From Microbacterium sp. MYb62 (lineage in GTDB: Bacteria > Actinomycetota > Actinomycetes > Actinomycetales > Microbacteriaceae): 64,000 nucleotides of DNA. A program made the translations under genes and the position numbers. The stretch lies in contig NZ_PCOY01000013.1 in assembly GCF_002979475.1 (NCBI RefSeq), positions 29,379 through 93,378 of the forward strand. Direction: 5' to 3'. The notes beneath the pieces are model-generated. The model saw nothing but the letters and a program-made list of their open reading frames with translations. It had not been told where the DNA came from and searched no databases. Below are positions 45,263-54,043 of the stretch, piece by piece (positions within the stretch are counted from its first letter, which is position 1; the number at the start of each line of letters is the position of its first letter).

Positions 45263-45838
45263 GTGAGCGCCGGGGTCCTCCGGCTCGATGCCGAGCACAT
45301 CCTGCGGCCGGTCCGCCTCGGTGACGGCGCTGCCCTCGCACGGGCGTACCTCGCCAATCGCGAGCACCTCGCGCCGTGGGAGCCGACGCGCACCGAGGCG
45401 TTCTTCAGCGTCACGTCGCAGGAGCAGCACGCGCAGCAGTGCGTGGACGACGCGACCGCCGGGCGCAGCGTCCGGTTCGTGATCGAGTCGGACGACGGTG
45501 AGATCCGCGGGCGCATGAACATCAACAACATCGTCCGCGGGGCGTTCTGGAGCGCCGACCTCGGATACTGGGTCGATGCCTCCCGCCTGCATCGGGGGCT
45601 CGCGAGCCGCGCCGTCGCGCAGATCGCCGAGCACTCCCGCGCGGAGCTGCGGTTGCATCGTCTCCAGGCCGCGACGCTGCTGCACAACGTCGGGTCCCAG
45701 CGCGTGCTGCTCGGCAACGGCTTCGAGCGCATCGGGCTGGCACCGAAATACCTCCGCATCGCAGGGGAGTGGCAGGACCACCTGCTGTTCCAGCGCCTGC
45801 TGGAGGAACCGCTCAGCTCGCGGCGGGAAGGTCCTTGA
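45263..45838 (+). CDS. GNAT acetyltransferase, RimJ/RimL-like
   Basis: 191-aa N-acetyltransferase. RPVRLGDGAALARAY opens the fold; ADLGYWVDASRLHRGLASRAVAQI is the acetyl-CoA binding region (RGLASRA) and NVGSQRVLLGNGFERIG is the typical RimJ end, suggesting protein N-terminal or small-molecule acetylation. It starts with GTG two bases after pdtaR, so it is cotranscribed. Its 3' end overlaps the convergent thioesterase gene by 26 bases. Confidence 0.85.
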   Translation: MSAGVLRLDAEHILRPVRLGDGAALARAYLANREHLAPWEPTRTEAFFSVTSQEQHAQQCVDDATAGRSVRFVIESDDGEIRGRMNINNIVRGAFWSADLGYWVDASRLHRGLASRAVAQIAEHSRAELRLHRLQAATLLHNVGSQRVLLGNGFERIGLAPKYLRIAGEWQDHLLFQRLLEEPLSSRREGP

Positions 45839-46241
45839 TCATGTTGGTGATGCGGATCGTGGAGCAGCGGCGCCCCTGATCGTCGGTCACCACGATCTCG
45901 TGCACCGTGATGCTCCGCCCCAGGTGCACCGGCGTGCACACTCCCGTGACGACGCCCGACGTCGCCGAACGGGTGTGCGTCGCGTTGATGTCGACCCCGA
46001 CGGCGAGTCGGCCGCCACCGGCGTGCAGATTCGCCGCCATCGATCCGAGGGATTCCCCGAGCACCACGTAGGCGCCCCCGTGCATGAGTCCGACCGGCTG
46101 GGTGTTGCCCTCCACCGGCATGGTCGCGACGCAGCGCTCCACGCTGAACTCGACGAACTCCATGCCCATCTTCTCGGCCAGAGCACCCATTCCGCGGGCT
46201 GTCGCCCAGTCGAGTCCCTCGCTCATCGCGACATCGCTCAT
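45813..46241 (-). CDS. Hotdog-fold thioesterase (PaaI/YbdB-like)
   Basis: 142-aa single-domain hotdog protein, expected acyl-CoA thioesterase. The HGGAYVVLGESLGS segment (about 54-67) carries the active-site His-Gly-Gly and the catalytic Glu. The start at 46241 has GAGGAGG just upstream. It is divergent from polA and convergent with the GNAT gene. Substrate may be hydroxyphenylacetyl- or dihydroxynaphthoyl-CoA as in related proteins; not decidable here. Confidence 0.85.
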   Translation of the reverse strand: MSDVAMSEGLDWATARGMGALAEKMGMEFVEFSVERCVATMPVEGNTQPVGLMHGGAYVVLGESLGSMAANLHAGGGRLAVGVDINATHTRSATSGVVTGVCTPVHLGRSITVHEIVVTDDQGRRCSTIRITNMIKDLPAAS

Positions 46242-46274
46242 GCATCCTCCTCAGCGGGTGTCCGTCGTCCTCGT

Positions 46275-46280
46275 TAGGCT
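46275..46280 (+). promoter_or_regulatory. Predicted -10 for leaderless polA mRNA
   Basis: TAGGCT ends 7 nt before the polA GTG (46287). No -35 consensus 16-18 bases upstream. Confidence 0.55.
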
Positions 46281-46286
46281 GACAGG

Positions 46287-48920
46287 GTGACGGACTCCGC
46301 AAAGCCTACCCTCATGGTCGTCGACGGCCACTCGCTCGCCTACCGTGCCTTCTTCGCCCTCCCGGTGGAGAACTTCACGACCAAGGACAACCAGCACACG
46401 AACGGCATCTACGGGTTCCTGTCGATGCTGGTCAACCTCATCAAGGCCGAGCAGCCGACGCACCTGGCCATCGCCTTCGACACTTCGCGTCACTCGTTCC
46501 GCACGGACGAGTACCCCGAGTACAAGGCGACGCGATCGGAGTCTCCGCAGGAGTTCAAGGGACAGATCCCTCTCCTCCAGGACTGCCTCGCCGCGATGTC
46601 GATCCCGGTCCTGACGAAAGAGGGGATCGAGGCAGACGACATCCTCGCGACCCTCGCCTCCCAGGGCGCGGAGCAGGGTTTCGACGTGCTCGTGGTCTCC
46701 GGGGACCGCGACACGATCCAGCTCGTCAACGACGATGTCACGCTGCTGTACCCCTCCGTGCAGGGCGTCTCCCAGCTCAAGCGCTACGACCCTGTGACCG
46801 TTCAGGAGCGCTACGGCGTCCGTCCGGAGCAGTACCCCGACATCGCGGCGCTCGTGGGCGAGACCAGCGACAACCTCCCCGGTGTGCCGAAGGTCGGAGA
46901 GAAGACCGCGGTCAAGTGGCTCACACAATTCGGGTCGCTCGACGACCTGATCACCCGCGCCGACGAGATCAAGGGGGTCGTCGGCGGCAACCTCCGCGAC
47001 CACATCGACGACGTCCGCCGCAACCGCAAGCTGAACCGCCTGCTCACCGACGTCGAGCTCCCGGTCGGACCGGCAGACCTCGCGGTCGCGCCGATCGATG
47101 CGCAGGCCGTGCGCGACATCTTCGCCCGCCTCGAGTTCCGCACGCTCCTGCCGCGGGTGTTCGAGGCGGTCGGAGCCGGAGAGGTCGCCGACGACCCGGC
47201 TTCGGCGGTCGTCCTGCCCGTGCCGGCCGAGGTCACGCCGGCCGAACTGGCGACCTGGGCCGCGGCTCAGGAGGGCGACGTCGCCGTGCGCGTCACGACG
47301 CAGGGCGGAACACCGGTGCGCATCGGTGCGGCGACCCTGACCGAACTCCGCGAGGCGGACTGGTCCGACGCCGCAGCCGCGGCACTGGGCGAGTGGATCT
47401 CATCCGACGCCCCGAAGGTGCTGCACGAGGCGAAGCCGCAGGTCAAGGCGCTGATCCGACAGGGCATCCGCCTCGGCGGTCTCGCGTACGACACGAGTCT
47501 GGCCGGCTGGCTGCTGCGTCCGAGCTTCCCTGACAAGACCCTCGCCGACCTGGTCGAGCGCTACCTCGGCGAGAAACTGCCCGAGGCCGATCCCTCGCAG
47601 CTCGTGCCCGAGACCGAAGGGGCCACACCGTCGCAGGAAGCATGGTTCGCCCTGCGGGTCGCCGACGCCCTGCGCGAAGACATCCCGGAGTCCGTCGCCG
47701 AGGTCCTCATCGACATCGAACTGCCGACGCTGCTCACACTCGCCGACATGGAGGTGGCGGGCGTCGCCGTCTCGCACGACGTGCTGTCCACGTTCTCCGG
47801 TGAGCTGTCCACGCGCGCCGAGGGGCTCGCGCAGGAGGCGTTCTCCGTCGTCGGCCGAGAGTTCAATCTGGGCTCGCCCAAGCAGCTGCAAGAGGTCCTG
47901 TTCGAAGACCTGCAGCTTCCGAAGACGCGCAAGACCAAGACCGGGTACTCCACGGATGCGGCGGTGCTGGCCGATCTCCAGGAGAGCAACCCGCACCCCT
48001 TCCTGAGCCTGTTGCTGCAGCACCGTGAAGCCACGAAGCTACGTCAGATCATCGAGTCGCTCGACACGGCGATCGGGGACGACCACCGCGTGCACACGAC
48101 GTACGTGCAGACCGGAAGCCAGACTGGACGGCTTTCGAGCACCGACCCGAACCTGCAGAACATCCCGGTGCGCACCGAGGAGTCACGTCGCATCCGCAGC
48201 GCGTTCGAGGTCGGCGAGGGCTACGAGGCACTCCTCACCGCCGACTACTCGCAGATCGAGATGCGCATCATGGCGCACCTCTCGGGCGATGAGGGGCTCA
48301 TCGAGGCGTTCAACAGCGGCGAAGATCTGCACCGCTTCGTGGGTGCCCGGGTCTTCGGTGTCGAGCCGAGCGAGGTGACGCCGGCCATGCGCACGAAGGT
48401 CAAGGCGATGTCGTACGGCCTGGTCTACGGGCTCTCGGCGTTCGGGCTCTCCAAGCAGCTGCGCATCGAGCAGTCCGAGGCCAAACAGCTCATGGTCGAG
48501 TACTTCGCCCGTTTCGGCGCCGTGCGCGACTACCTGCGTGCCTCGGTCATGAAGGCGAAGGAGGTCGGCTACACCGAGACGATCTTCGGCCGTCGCCGTC
48601 CGTTCCCCGACCTCGCGAGCCCGAACCGCGTACTGCGTGAGAACGCCGAGCGTGCCGCGCTGAACGCCCCGATCCAGGGGAGCGCGGCCGACATCATGAA
48701 GATCGCGTTGCTGCACATCCACGATGATCTCCGATCCGAACAGCTTTCCTCGCGCGTCCTCCTGCAGATCCACGACGAGCTCGTGGTCGAGGTCGCACCG
48801 GGGGAGTGGGATGCCACCGAGCGCATCGTCCGCGCGCGCATGGGCGATGCGGCCGAGCTGTCGGTGCCACTCGACGTACAGGTCGGGCGCGGCCGCGACT
48901 GGAACGAGGCCGCGCACTGA
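46287..48920 (+). CDS. polA: DNA polymerase I
   Basis: Pol I, 877 aa, fills gaps and removes RNA primers. N-terminal 5'-3' exonuclease (about 1-290) shows VVDGHSLAYRAFFA, GIEADDILATLA and SGDRDTIQLV. The middle domain lacks the acidic residues of a 3'-5' proofreading exonuclease. The polymerase domain has motif A DYSQIEMRIMAHLSGD (D652), motif B RTKVKAMSYGLVYG and motif C IHDELVVE (D830). GTG start with a leaderless-type -10. Divergent from the thioesterase. Confidence 0.97.
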   Translation: MTDSAKPTLMVVDGHSLAYRAFFALPVENFTTKDNQHTNGIYGFLSMLVNLIKAEQPTHLAIAFDTSRHSFRTDEYPEYKATRSESPQEFKGQIPLLQDCLAAMSIPVLTKEGIEADDILATLASQGAEQGFDVLVVSGDRDTIQLVNDDVTLLYPSVQGVSQLKRYDPVTVQERYGVRPEQYPDIAALVGETSDNLPGVPKVGEKTAVKWLTQFGSLDDLITRADEIKGVVGGNLRDHIDDVRRNRKLNRLLTDVELPVGPADLAVAPIDAQAVRDIFARLEFRTLLPRVFEAVGAGEVADDPASAVVLPVPAEVTPAELATWAAAQEGDVAVRVTTQGGTPVRIGAATLTELREADWSDAAAAALGEWISSDAPKVLHEAKPQVKALIRQGIRLGGLAYDTSLAGWLLRPSFPDKTLADLVERYLGEKLPEADPSQLVPETEGATPSQEAWFALRVADALREDIPESVAEVLIDIELPTLLTLADMEVAGVAVSHDVLSTFSGELSTRAEGLAQEAFSVVGREFNLGSPKQLQEVLFEDLQLPKTRKTKTGYSTDAAVLADLQESNPHPFLSLLLQHREATKLRQIIESLDTAIGDDHRVHTTYVQTGSQTGRLSSTDPNLQNIPVRTEESRRIRSAFEVGEGYEALLTADYSQIEMRIMAHLSGDEGLIEAFNSGEDLHRFVGARVFGVEPSEVTPAMRTKVKAMSYGLVYGLSAFGLSKQLRIEQSEAKQLMVEYFARFGAVRDYLRASVMKAKEVGYTETIFGRRRPFPDLASPNRVLRENAERAALNAPIQGSAADIMKIALLHIHDDLRSEQLSSRVLLQIHDELVVEVAPGEWDATERIVRARMGDAAELSVPLDVQVGRGRDWNEAAH

Positions 48921-48948
48921 GGTCCGGCGGGGGAAGGGGGCCGGGGAT

Positions 48949-48954
48949 TAGGCT
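48949..48954 (+). promoter_or_regulatory. Predicted -10 for leaderless DUF885 mRNA
   Basis: TAGGCT ends 8 nt before ATG 48962, just after the polA stop. Confidence 0.5.
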
Positions 48955-48961
48955 GGCAGCT

Positions 48962-50638
48962 ATGACTTCAGCTCCCCGTACCCCCTCCGCCATCGACGCC
49001 GTCGCCGATGAATGGGTCGACACGATCGCGGTCCTGGCTCCCACCCTCGGGACCTACATCGGCCGCGACGAGGTCAACGACCGCTTCGGCGATCTGAGCC
49101 CTGCAGGGCACGAGGAGATCGCTGCGGCGACCCGCACCACGCTCGACAAGCTCTCCGCTCTCGAGCCCGTCGATGCGATCGACGAGGTGACCAAGACCGA
49201 CCTCGGCGCAGAGCTCCGGCTCGACCTCGAGCTGCACGACGCGAAGTGGCACCTGCGCGACCTCAACGTCATCGCGTCGGCTGCGCAAGACGTGCGCGCG
49301 GCATTCGACCTGATGCCGACGGCGACGGTCGAGGACTGGGACGTCATCGCGACCCGTCTCGCCGCGGTGCCCGACGCCCTCCGCGGCTACGTCGAGACGC
49401 TCCGAACCGGCATCGCCGAGGGCGTCACCCCCGCGCGCCGCCAGGTCGTCGAGGTCGCGACGCAGATCGACCGCTACACCGCCGACGACGGCTTCTTCGC
49501 CGCGTTCGTCGCCGAGGCCGATCCCGACGAGGGGCAGCTGCCGGCTTCTCTCGCGCGCACACTCGCCGATAACTCGGCTGCCGCGCGCGTCGCCTACGAC
49601 GAGCTGCGCCGTTTCCTCGCGGAGGAACTCGCCCCCGTCGCCGGAGAGGTCGACGCCGTCGGGCGTGAACTGTACGCGCTCAACTCCCGTCGTTTCCTCG
49701 GGGCGACCATCGACCTCGACGAGACGTACGAGTGGGGCCGTGAAGAACTCGCTCGCATGGTGGCAGAGCAGACGGCCATCGCGAACGAGATCCTCCCCGG
49801 TGCATCCGTCGAAGAGGCCGTGGCTCATCTCGAGGCCGACCCTTCGCGCAAGCTGGTCGGCACCGATGCCCTCCAGAAGTGGATGCAGGAGACGAGCGAC
49901 CGGGCGGTCGCCGAGCTCGGCGCTTCTCACTTCGACATCCCCGAGGCGATCCGCACGCTCGAGTGCATGATCGCCCCCACCCAGGAGGGCGGCATCTACT
50001 ACACGGGTCCGACGGACGACTTCTCGCGACCTGGCCGCATGTGGTGGTCCGTCCCCGAGGGCGTCACAGAGTTCGACACCTGGCGTGAACTGACCACCGT
50101 GTTCCACGAGGGAGTTCCCGGCCACCATCTCCAGATCGCGCAGGCGGTGTACAACCGTGCGGAGCTCAACTCCTGGCGCCGCCTTCTCGCCGGAACTTCG
50201 GGCCATGCCGAGGGCTGGGCGTTGTACGCCGAGCGTCTGATGGAGCAACTGGGCTACCTCGACGACCCCGCGGATCGCCTCGGGATGCTCGACGGGCAGC
50301 GGATGCGTGCGGCCCGTGTCGTGCTCGACATCGGCGTGCATCTCGGCAAACCGCGCCTCGACGGCTCGGGTGTCTGGGACGCCGAGTACGCTCTCGACTT
50401 CATGCGCCGGAACGTGAACATGTCCGACCAGTTCGTGCAGTTCGAGGTGAACCGCTACCTCGGTTGGCCCGGCCAGGCCCCGTCCTACAAGGTCGGTCAA
50501 CGCATCTGGGAACAGGTCCGTGATGGCGTGAGCGCCGCAGAGGGCGACGCCTTCTCGTTCAAGGACTTCCACAAGCGCGCACTCGACATGGGGGGCGTCG
50601 GTCTCGACACGCTGCGCAGCGCACTGCTTCCGCGCTGA
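48962..50638 (+). CDS. DUF885 family metallopeptidase-like protein
   Basis: 558-aa largely helical protein. The metal site HEGVPGHH (His382, Glu383, His388-389) matches DUF885, a family of zinc peptidase-like proteins. The segments GGIYYTGPTDDFSRPGRMWW before it and SGHAEGWALYAERLM after it, with a further Glu ligand, agree. No signal peptide, so cytoplasmic, unlike many lipoprotein members. ATG 48962 follows a leaderless-type -10; an upstream in-frame extension lies in polA. Substrate unknown; peptides are likely. Confidence 0.85.
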   Translation: MTSAPRTPSAIDAVADEWVDTIAVLAPTLGTYIGRDEVNDRFGDLSPAGHEEIAAATRTTLDKLSALEPVDAIDEVTKTDLGAELRLDLELHDAKWHLRDLNVIASAAQDVRAAFDLMPTATVEDWDVIATRLAAVPDALRGYVETLRTGIAEGVTPARRQVVEVATQIDRYTADDGFFAAFVAEADPDEGQLPASLARTLADNSAAARVAYDELRRFLAEELAPVAGEVDAVGRELYALNSRRFLGATIDLDETYEWGREELARMVAEQTAIANEILPGASVEEAVAHLEADPSRKLVGTDALQKWMQETSDRAVAELGASHFDIPEAIRTLECMIAPTQEGGIYYTGPTDDFSRPGRMWWSVPEGVTEFDTWRELTTVFHEGVPGHHLQIAQAVYNRAELNSWRRLLAGTSGHAEGWALYAERLMEQLGYLDDPADRLGMLDGQRMRAARVVLDIGVHLGKPRLDGSGVWDAEYALDFMRRNVNMSDQFVQFEVNRYLGWPGQAPSYKVGQRIWEQVRDGVSAAEGDAFSFKDFHKRALDMGGVGLDTLRSALLPR

Positions 50639-50667
50639 CGGGAATGCGGCCCGCCCGAAACGTGTTC

Positions 50668-50679
50668 ATTCACCTGAAT
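50668..50679 (+). promoter_or_regulatory. Palindromic candidate operator before the LLM oxidoreductase
   Basis: ATTCACCTGAAT: arms ATTCA and TGAAT around a CC centre, 13 bases before the start codon at 50693 and next to the ribosome site GGAAGGG. AT-rich compared with its surroundings. Confidence 0.35.
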
Positions 50680-50692
50680 AGGAAGGGCTGAC

Positions 50693-51727
50693 ATGGGCAT
50701 CGAATTCGGACTGGACACCTTCGGCGACATCACGAGAGACGCGGACGGAGAGCTCCTCACCGGCGCGCAGACGATCCGCAACATCGTGGCGCAGGCGGAA
50801 CTCGCCGATACCGTCGGTGTGGACTTCTTCGGCGTGGGGGAGCACCACCGTACGGAGTTCGCCGTCTCCGCGCCGGAGATGGTGCTCGCCGCGATCGCGG
50901 CCCGCACCGAGCACATCCGTCTCGGCACCGCAGTGACGGTTCTGTCGTCCGATGACCCCGTGCGTGTGTTCGAACGCTTCTCGACGCTGGACGCGCTGTC
51001 GAACGGTCGCGCCGAGGTCGTCCTCGGGCGTGGTTCCTTCATCGAGTCCTTCCCGCTGTTCGGTTATGACCTCCGCGACTACGACGCGCTGTTCGAGCAG
51101 AAGCTCGAACTGTTCGTCGAGCTCCTCAAGGAGGAGCCCGTGACCTGGTCGGGAACGATGAGGGCCCCGCTCGAGAACGCGAACGTGTTCCCCAAGACCG
51201 AGAAGGGTCTGCGCACCTGGGTCGGCGTCGGCGGCAGCCCGGAGTCCGTCGTGCGCGTCGCTCGCCACGGTCTCGGCCTCATGCTCGCGATCATCGGCGG
51301 CCCGGCCGTGCGGTTCAAGCCCTTCGTCGACCTGTACCACCGCTCCGTGGCGTCGTTCGGCACGACCTCGCATCCGGTTTCCGTGCATTCGCCCGGCCAC
51401 ATCGCCGAGACGGATGCGGAAGCCTGGGACGCCGCGTACTCCGGGTTCGAAGCGATGAACAACACGATCGGGCGCGAGCGCGGCTGGCCCGCGTACAGCC
51501 GTGCACGATTCCAGAACGACGTCGGGCCGGAAGGCGCCATCTATGCAGGTTCCCCCGACCGGGTGGCGGCGAAGATCGCCGACACGATCACGACCCTGGG
51601 GCTCGGCCGCTTCGACCTGAAGTACGCGACAGGCACCCTGTCGCACGACGCGATGATGCGCAGCATCGAGCTGTACGGCACCGAGGTGATCCCGCGGGTG
51701 CGGAAGATCCTCGCAGAGCGCGACTGA
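50693..51727 (+). CDS. LLM-class flavin-dependent oxidoreductase
   Basis: 344-aa luciferase-like monooxygenase TIM barrel. Markers are GVDFFGVGEHHR near 42-53, LGTAVTVLSSDDPVRVFERF, GRAEVVLGRGSF and GVGGSPESVVRVA near 180. It uses FMN(H2) supplied by a partner reductase; a dedicated reductase gene is not next to it. The ATG at 50693 has GGAAGGG upstream, and a palindrome precedes it that could be an operator for an unlinked regulator. Substrate unknown. Confidence 0.88.
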   Translation: MGIEFGLDTFGDITRDADGELLTGAQTIRNIVAQAELADTVGVDFFGVGEHHRTEFAVSAPEMVLAAIAARTEHIRLGTAVTVLSSDDPVRVFERFSTLDALSNGRAEVVLGRGSFIESFPLFGYDLRDYDALFEQKLELFVELLKEEPVTWSGTMRAPLENANVFPKTEKGLRTWVGVGGSPESVVRVARHGLGLMLAIIGGPAVRFKPFVDLYHRSVASFGTTSHPVSVHSPGHIAETDAEAWDAAYSGFEAMNNTIGRERGWPAYSRARFQNDVGPEGAIYAGSPDRVAAKIADTITTLGLGRFDLKYATGTLSHDAMMRSIELYGTEVIPRVRKILAERD

Positions 51728-51763
51728 CGCGTCATCCGGCGCGGGGCAGGGCGAGCGCGGCTC

Positions 51764-51769
51764 TACGAT
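51764..51769 (+). promoter_or_regulatory. Predicted -10 for leaderless MFS transporter mRNA
   Basis: TACGAT ends 8 nt before ATG 51777. An in-frame ATG at 51768 overlaps this element and is therefore less likely as the start. Confidence 0.45.
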
Positions 51770-51776
51770 GAGGAAC

Positions 51777-53129
51777 ATGGCCAACCCCGCCCTGCCGAGC
51801 CGCTCCTCGCTGGCTGAGCGTCTGGACGTCCTGCCGTTCACGCGTCGACACCTCCGGCTGCTGACCGGGTCGGGACTCGGGTGGGCGCTGGACGCCATGG
51901 ACGTCGGTCTGATCTCCTTCATCCTCGCGGCACTGACGCAGCAGTGGGGGCTCACCAAGGGAGAGGCCGGATGGATCGCCTCCGTCGGCTTCATCGGCAT
52001 GGCCGTCGGCGCGACGCTCGGCGGGCTTCTCGCCGACCGCTTCGGTCGGCGGCAGGTGTTCGCCCTCACGCTGCTCGTGTACGGCGTCGCGACAGGCGCC
52101 AGCGCGCTCGTCGGCGGGATCGCCGCGCTCCTCGTGCTGCGTTTCCTCGTGGGGCTCGGCCTCGGGGCGGAGCTCCCCGTCGCGTCGACCTACGTGAGCG
52201 AGTTCGCCCCCGCCCGCATCCGCGGACGTCTGATCGTGGTGCTCGAGGCATTCTGGGCTCTGGGATGGACAGCCGCCGCCGTGATCGGGTTCCTGGTCAT
52301 CCCCGCGTCCGACGACGGCTGGCGGTGGGCCTTCGCGCTGGGAGCGATACCGGCGGTGTACGCGCTGTTCGTGCGCTGGCGGATGCCGGAGTCGCCGCGC
52401 TGGCTGGCGTCTCGAGGGCGCATCGCCGAGGCGGACCGCATCGTCTCCACGTTCGAGGCTGATGCCGCCATCGTCACACCACCGGCGATCCGCAAGGAGC
52501 CCGCGTCCCGAGCGATCGCGGTCACCGCACGCGCGCGCCTGACGACCCTCTGGAATACCGAGTTCCGGGTGCGCACGCTGTGCCTCTGGGTGGTCTGGTT
52601 GGGCGTCAACTTCGCCTATTACGGCGCCTTCATCTGGATCCCGAGCATTCTCGTGGACGCTGGTTTCGATCTGGTGCGCTCGTTCGGGTTCACTCTGATC
52701 ATCACGCTCGCGCAGCTGCCCGGTTACGCGGTGGCCGCCTGGCTGATCGAGGTCTGGGGCAGACGCGCGACGCTCTCCGTCTTCCTCGTCGGTTCCGCGG
52801 CCTCGGCGGTGGTCTTCGGCACGGCCACCAGCGAGATCGCGATCATCGCGGCCGGCATGGCGCTGTCGTTCTTCAACCTGGGTGCATGGGGAGCCCTGTA
52901 TGCCGTGACACCGGAGATCTATCCGACCTCGCTCCGCGGAACCGGCGCAGGCTGGGCGGCCGGTGTCGGACGCATCGCATCGATCGTGGCGCCTCTCTCC
53001 GTCCCTGTGCTCCTGATCGCCGGGGGAGCGCCGCTGCTGTTCGCCGTCTTCGGCGTGTGTTTCCTCGTGGCGGCCGCAGCCGCCTGGGGTCTCGTCGATC
53101 GCGGAGGCCAGGCTCTCGACGACCGGTGA
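51777..53129 (+). CDS. MFS transporter, sugar/aromatic acid porter type
   Basis: 450-aa membrane protein with about 12 helices and a central loop near 210-250. Motif A GLLADRFGRRQVF between helices 2 and 3, the helix 4-5 segment LGAELPVASTYVSEFAPARIRGR and the PESPRWLASRGR block after helix 6 fit the metabolite:H+ symporter group that includes YdjE-like and aromatic acid carriers. Substrate cannot be told from sequence. It stands alone; a hairpin lies just past the stop. Confidence 0.85.
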   Translation: MANPALPSRSSLAERLDVLPFTRRHLRLLTGSGLGWALDAMDVGLISFILAALTQQWGLTKGEAGWIASVGFIGMAVGATLGGLLADRFGRRQVFALTLLVYGVATGASALVGGIAALLVLRFLVGLGLGAELPVASTYVSEFAPARIRGRLIVVLEAFWALGWTAAAVIGFLVIPASDDGWRWAFALGAIPAVYALFVRWRMPESPRWLASRGRIAEADRIVSTFEADAAIVTPPAIRKEPASRAIAVTARARLTTLWNTEFRVRTLCLWVVWLGVNFAYYGAFIWIPSILVDAGFDLVRSFGFTLIITLAQLPGYAVAAWLIEVWGRRATLSVFLVGSAASAVVFGTATSEIAIIAAGMALSFFNLGAWGALYAVTPEIYPTSLRGTGAGWAAGVGRIASIVAPLSVPVLLIAGGAPLLFAVFGVCFLVAAAAAWGLVDRGGQALDDR

Positions 53130-53135
53130 CGGCCC

Positions 53136-53158
53136 GGGCACGGGCGCGCTCCGTGCCC
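53136..53158 (+). terminator. Terminator hairpin after the MFS gene
   Basis: GGGCACGG (53136-53143), loop of 7, CCGTGCCC (53151-53158): perfect 8-bp stem starting 7 bases after the stop, followed by AAA rather than a U-run. Confidence 0.55.
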
Positions 53159-53244
53159 AAACGGAGGGCCACGTCCTGGGCGGAGTATCGTTCGTCCCCA
53201 CATGCCCTTCCTCCCGATGCGGCCGCGGCGTCACCCGTCGGCAA

Positions 53245-53250
53245 TAGGCT
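53245..53250 (+). promoter_or_regulatory. Predicted -10 for leaderless SGNH hydrolase mRNA
   Basis: TAGGCT ends 7 nt before ATG 53257; no Shine-Dalgarno. Confidence 0.5.
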
Positions 53251-53256
53251 TGCACG

Positions 53257-54012
53257 ATGGCAGATGTGCGTTTCGTGGCGATCGGCGACTCGTTCACCGA
53301 GGGCGTCGGCGACGTCCTCCCGGATGGACGGGAACGTGGCTGGGCGGATCTCGCCGCGCAAGGGTGGGCTGATGCGGCGGGGCACCCCATCCAGTACGCG
53401 AACCTCGCCATCCGCGGCAAGCTCGCTTGGCCGATCGTCGAGCAGCAGCTCGAACCGGCGCTCGCCCTGCGACCCACGCATCTGTCCTTCAACGGCGGCG
53501 GCAACGACATGCTGCGTCCCCGCACCGACGTCGAGCACATCGCCGACGCTTTCAGTCGCGTGTTGCGGCGGTGCGACGAGGAAGGGGTCACCATGATCCT
53601 CCTATCCGGCGCGAACCCGAGCGGACAGCTCCCCATGGGATCCCTCGTGCAGCGTCGCGGCGACCTGCTCTCGGATGCGGTACTGCGCCGGATCGAGGAG
53701 CGTCCCGACGTCATCCGGGCCCTCAACTGGCCCGATCGTGAGCTGTCCCGCGGCGCCTACTGGGCGGATGACCGCCTGCACATGAATGCGAACGGGCACC
53801 ATCGAGTGGCCGCGCGCGTGCTGCACGCTCTGGGCTTCGAGCCGCCGGAGACCTGGTGGGCTCCGAACGACCGGATCGGTGGCGGACCGTCTGGTATCGC
53901 CTACTATCGGGAGTTCGTCGGCCCCTGGGTGCGACGGCGCGTGACCCGCACCTCGTCCGGTGACGGCCGGAGCGCGAAGTACCCGACGTGGGTCGAACGG
54001 TCGCCGTCGTGA
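53257..54012 (+). CDS. SGNH/GDSL-type hydrolase
   Basis: 251-aa esterase of the SGNH fold. Block I AIGDSFTEG has the nucleophile Ser12, block III FNGGGNDML the oxyanion Asn, and block V DDRLHMNANGH the catalytic Asp172 and His175. No signal peptide, so intracellular. The C-terminal 45 residues are a basic extension. Short-chain esters, acetylated sugars or lipids are possible substrates. FGE-fold gene follows after 31 bases on the same strand and may be cotranscribed. Confidence 0.88.
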   Translation: MADVRFVAIGDSFTEGVGDVLPDGRERGWADLAAQGWADAAGHPIQYANLAIRGKLAWPIVEQQLEPALALRPTHLSFNGGGNDMLRPRTDVEHIADAFSRVLRRCDEEGVTMILLSGANPSGQLPMGSLVQRRGDLLSDAVLRRIEERPDVIRALNWPDRELSRGAYWADDRLHMNANGHHRVAARVLHALGFEPPETWWAPNDRIGGGPSGIAYYREFVGPWVRRRVTRTSSGDGRSAKYPTWVERSPS

Positions 54013-54043
54013 AGATCCTCCGGCCACGGCAGGCAGAGGGCAC

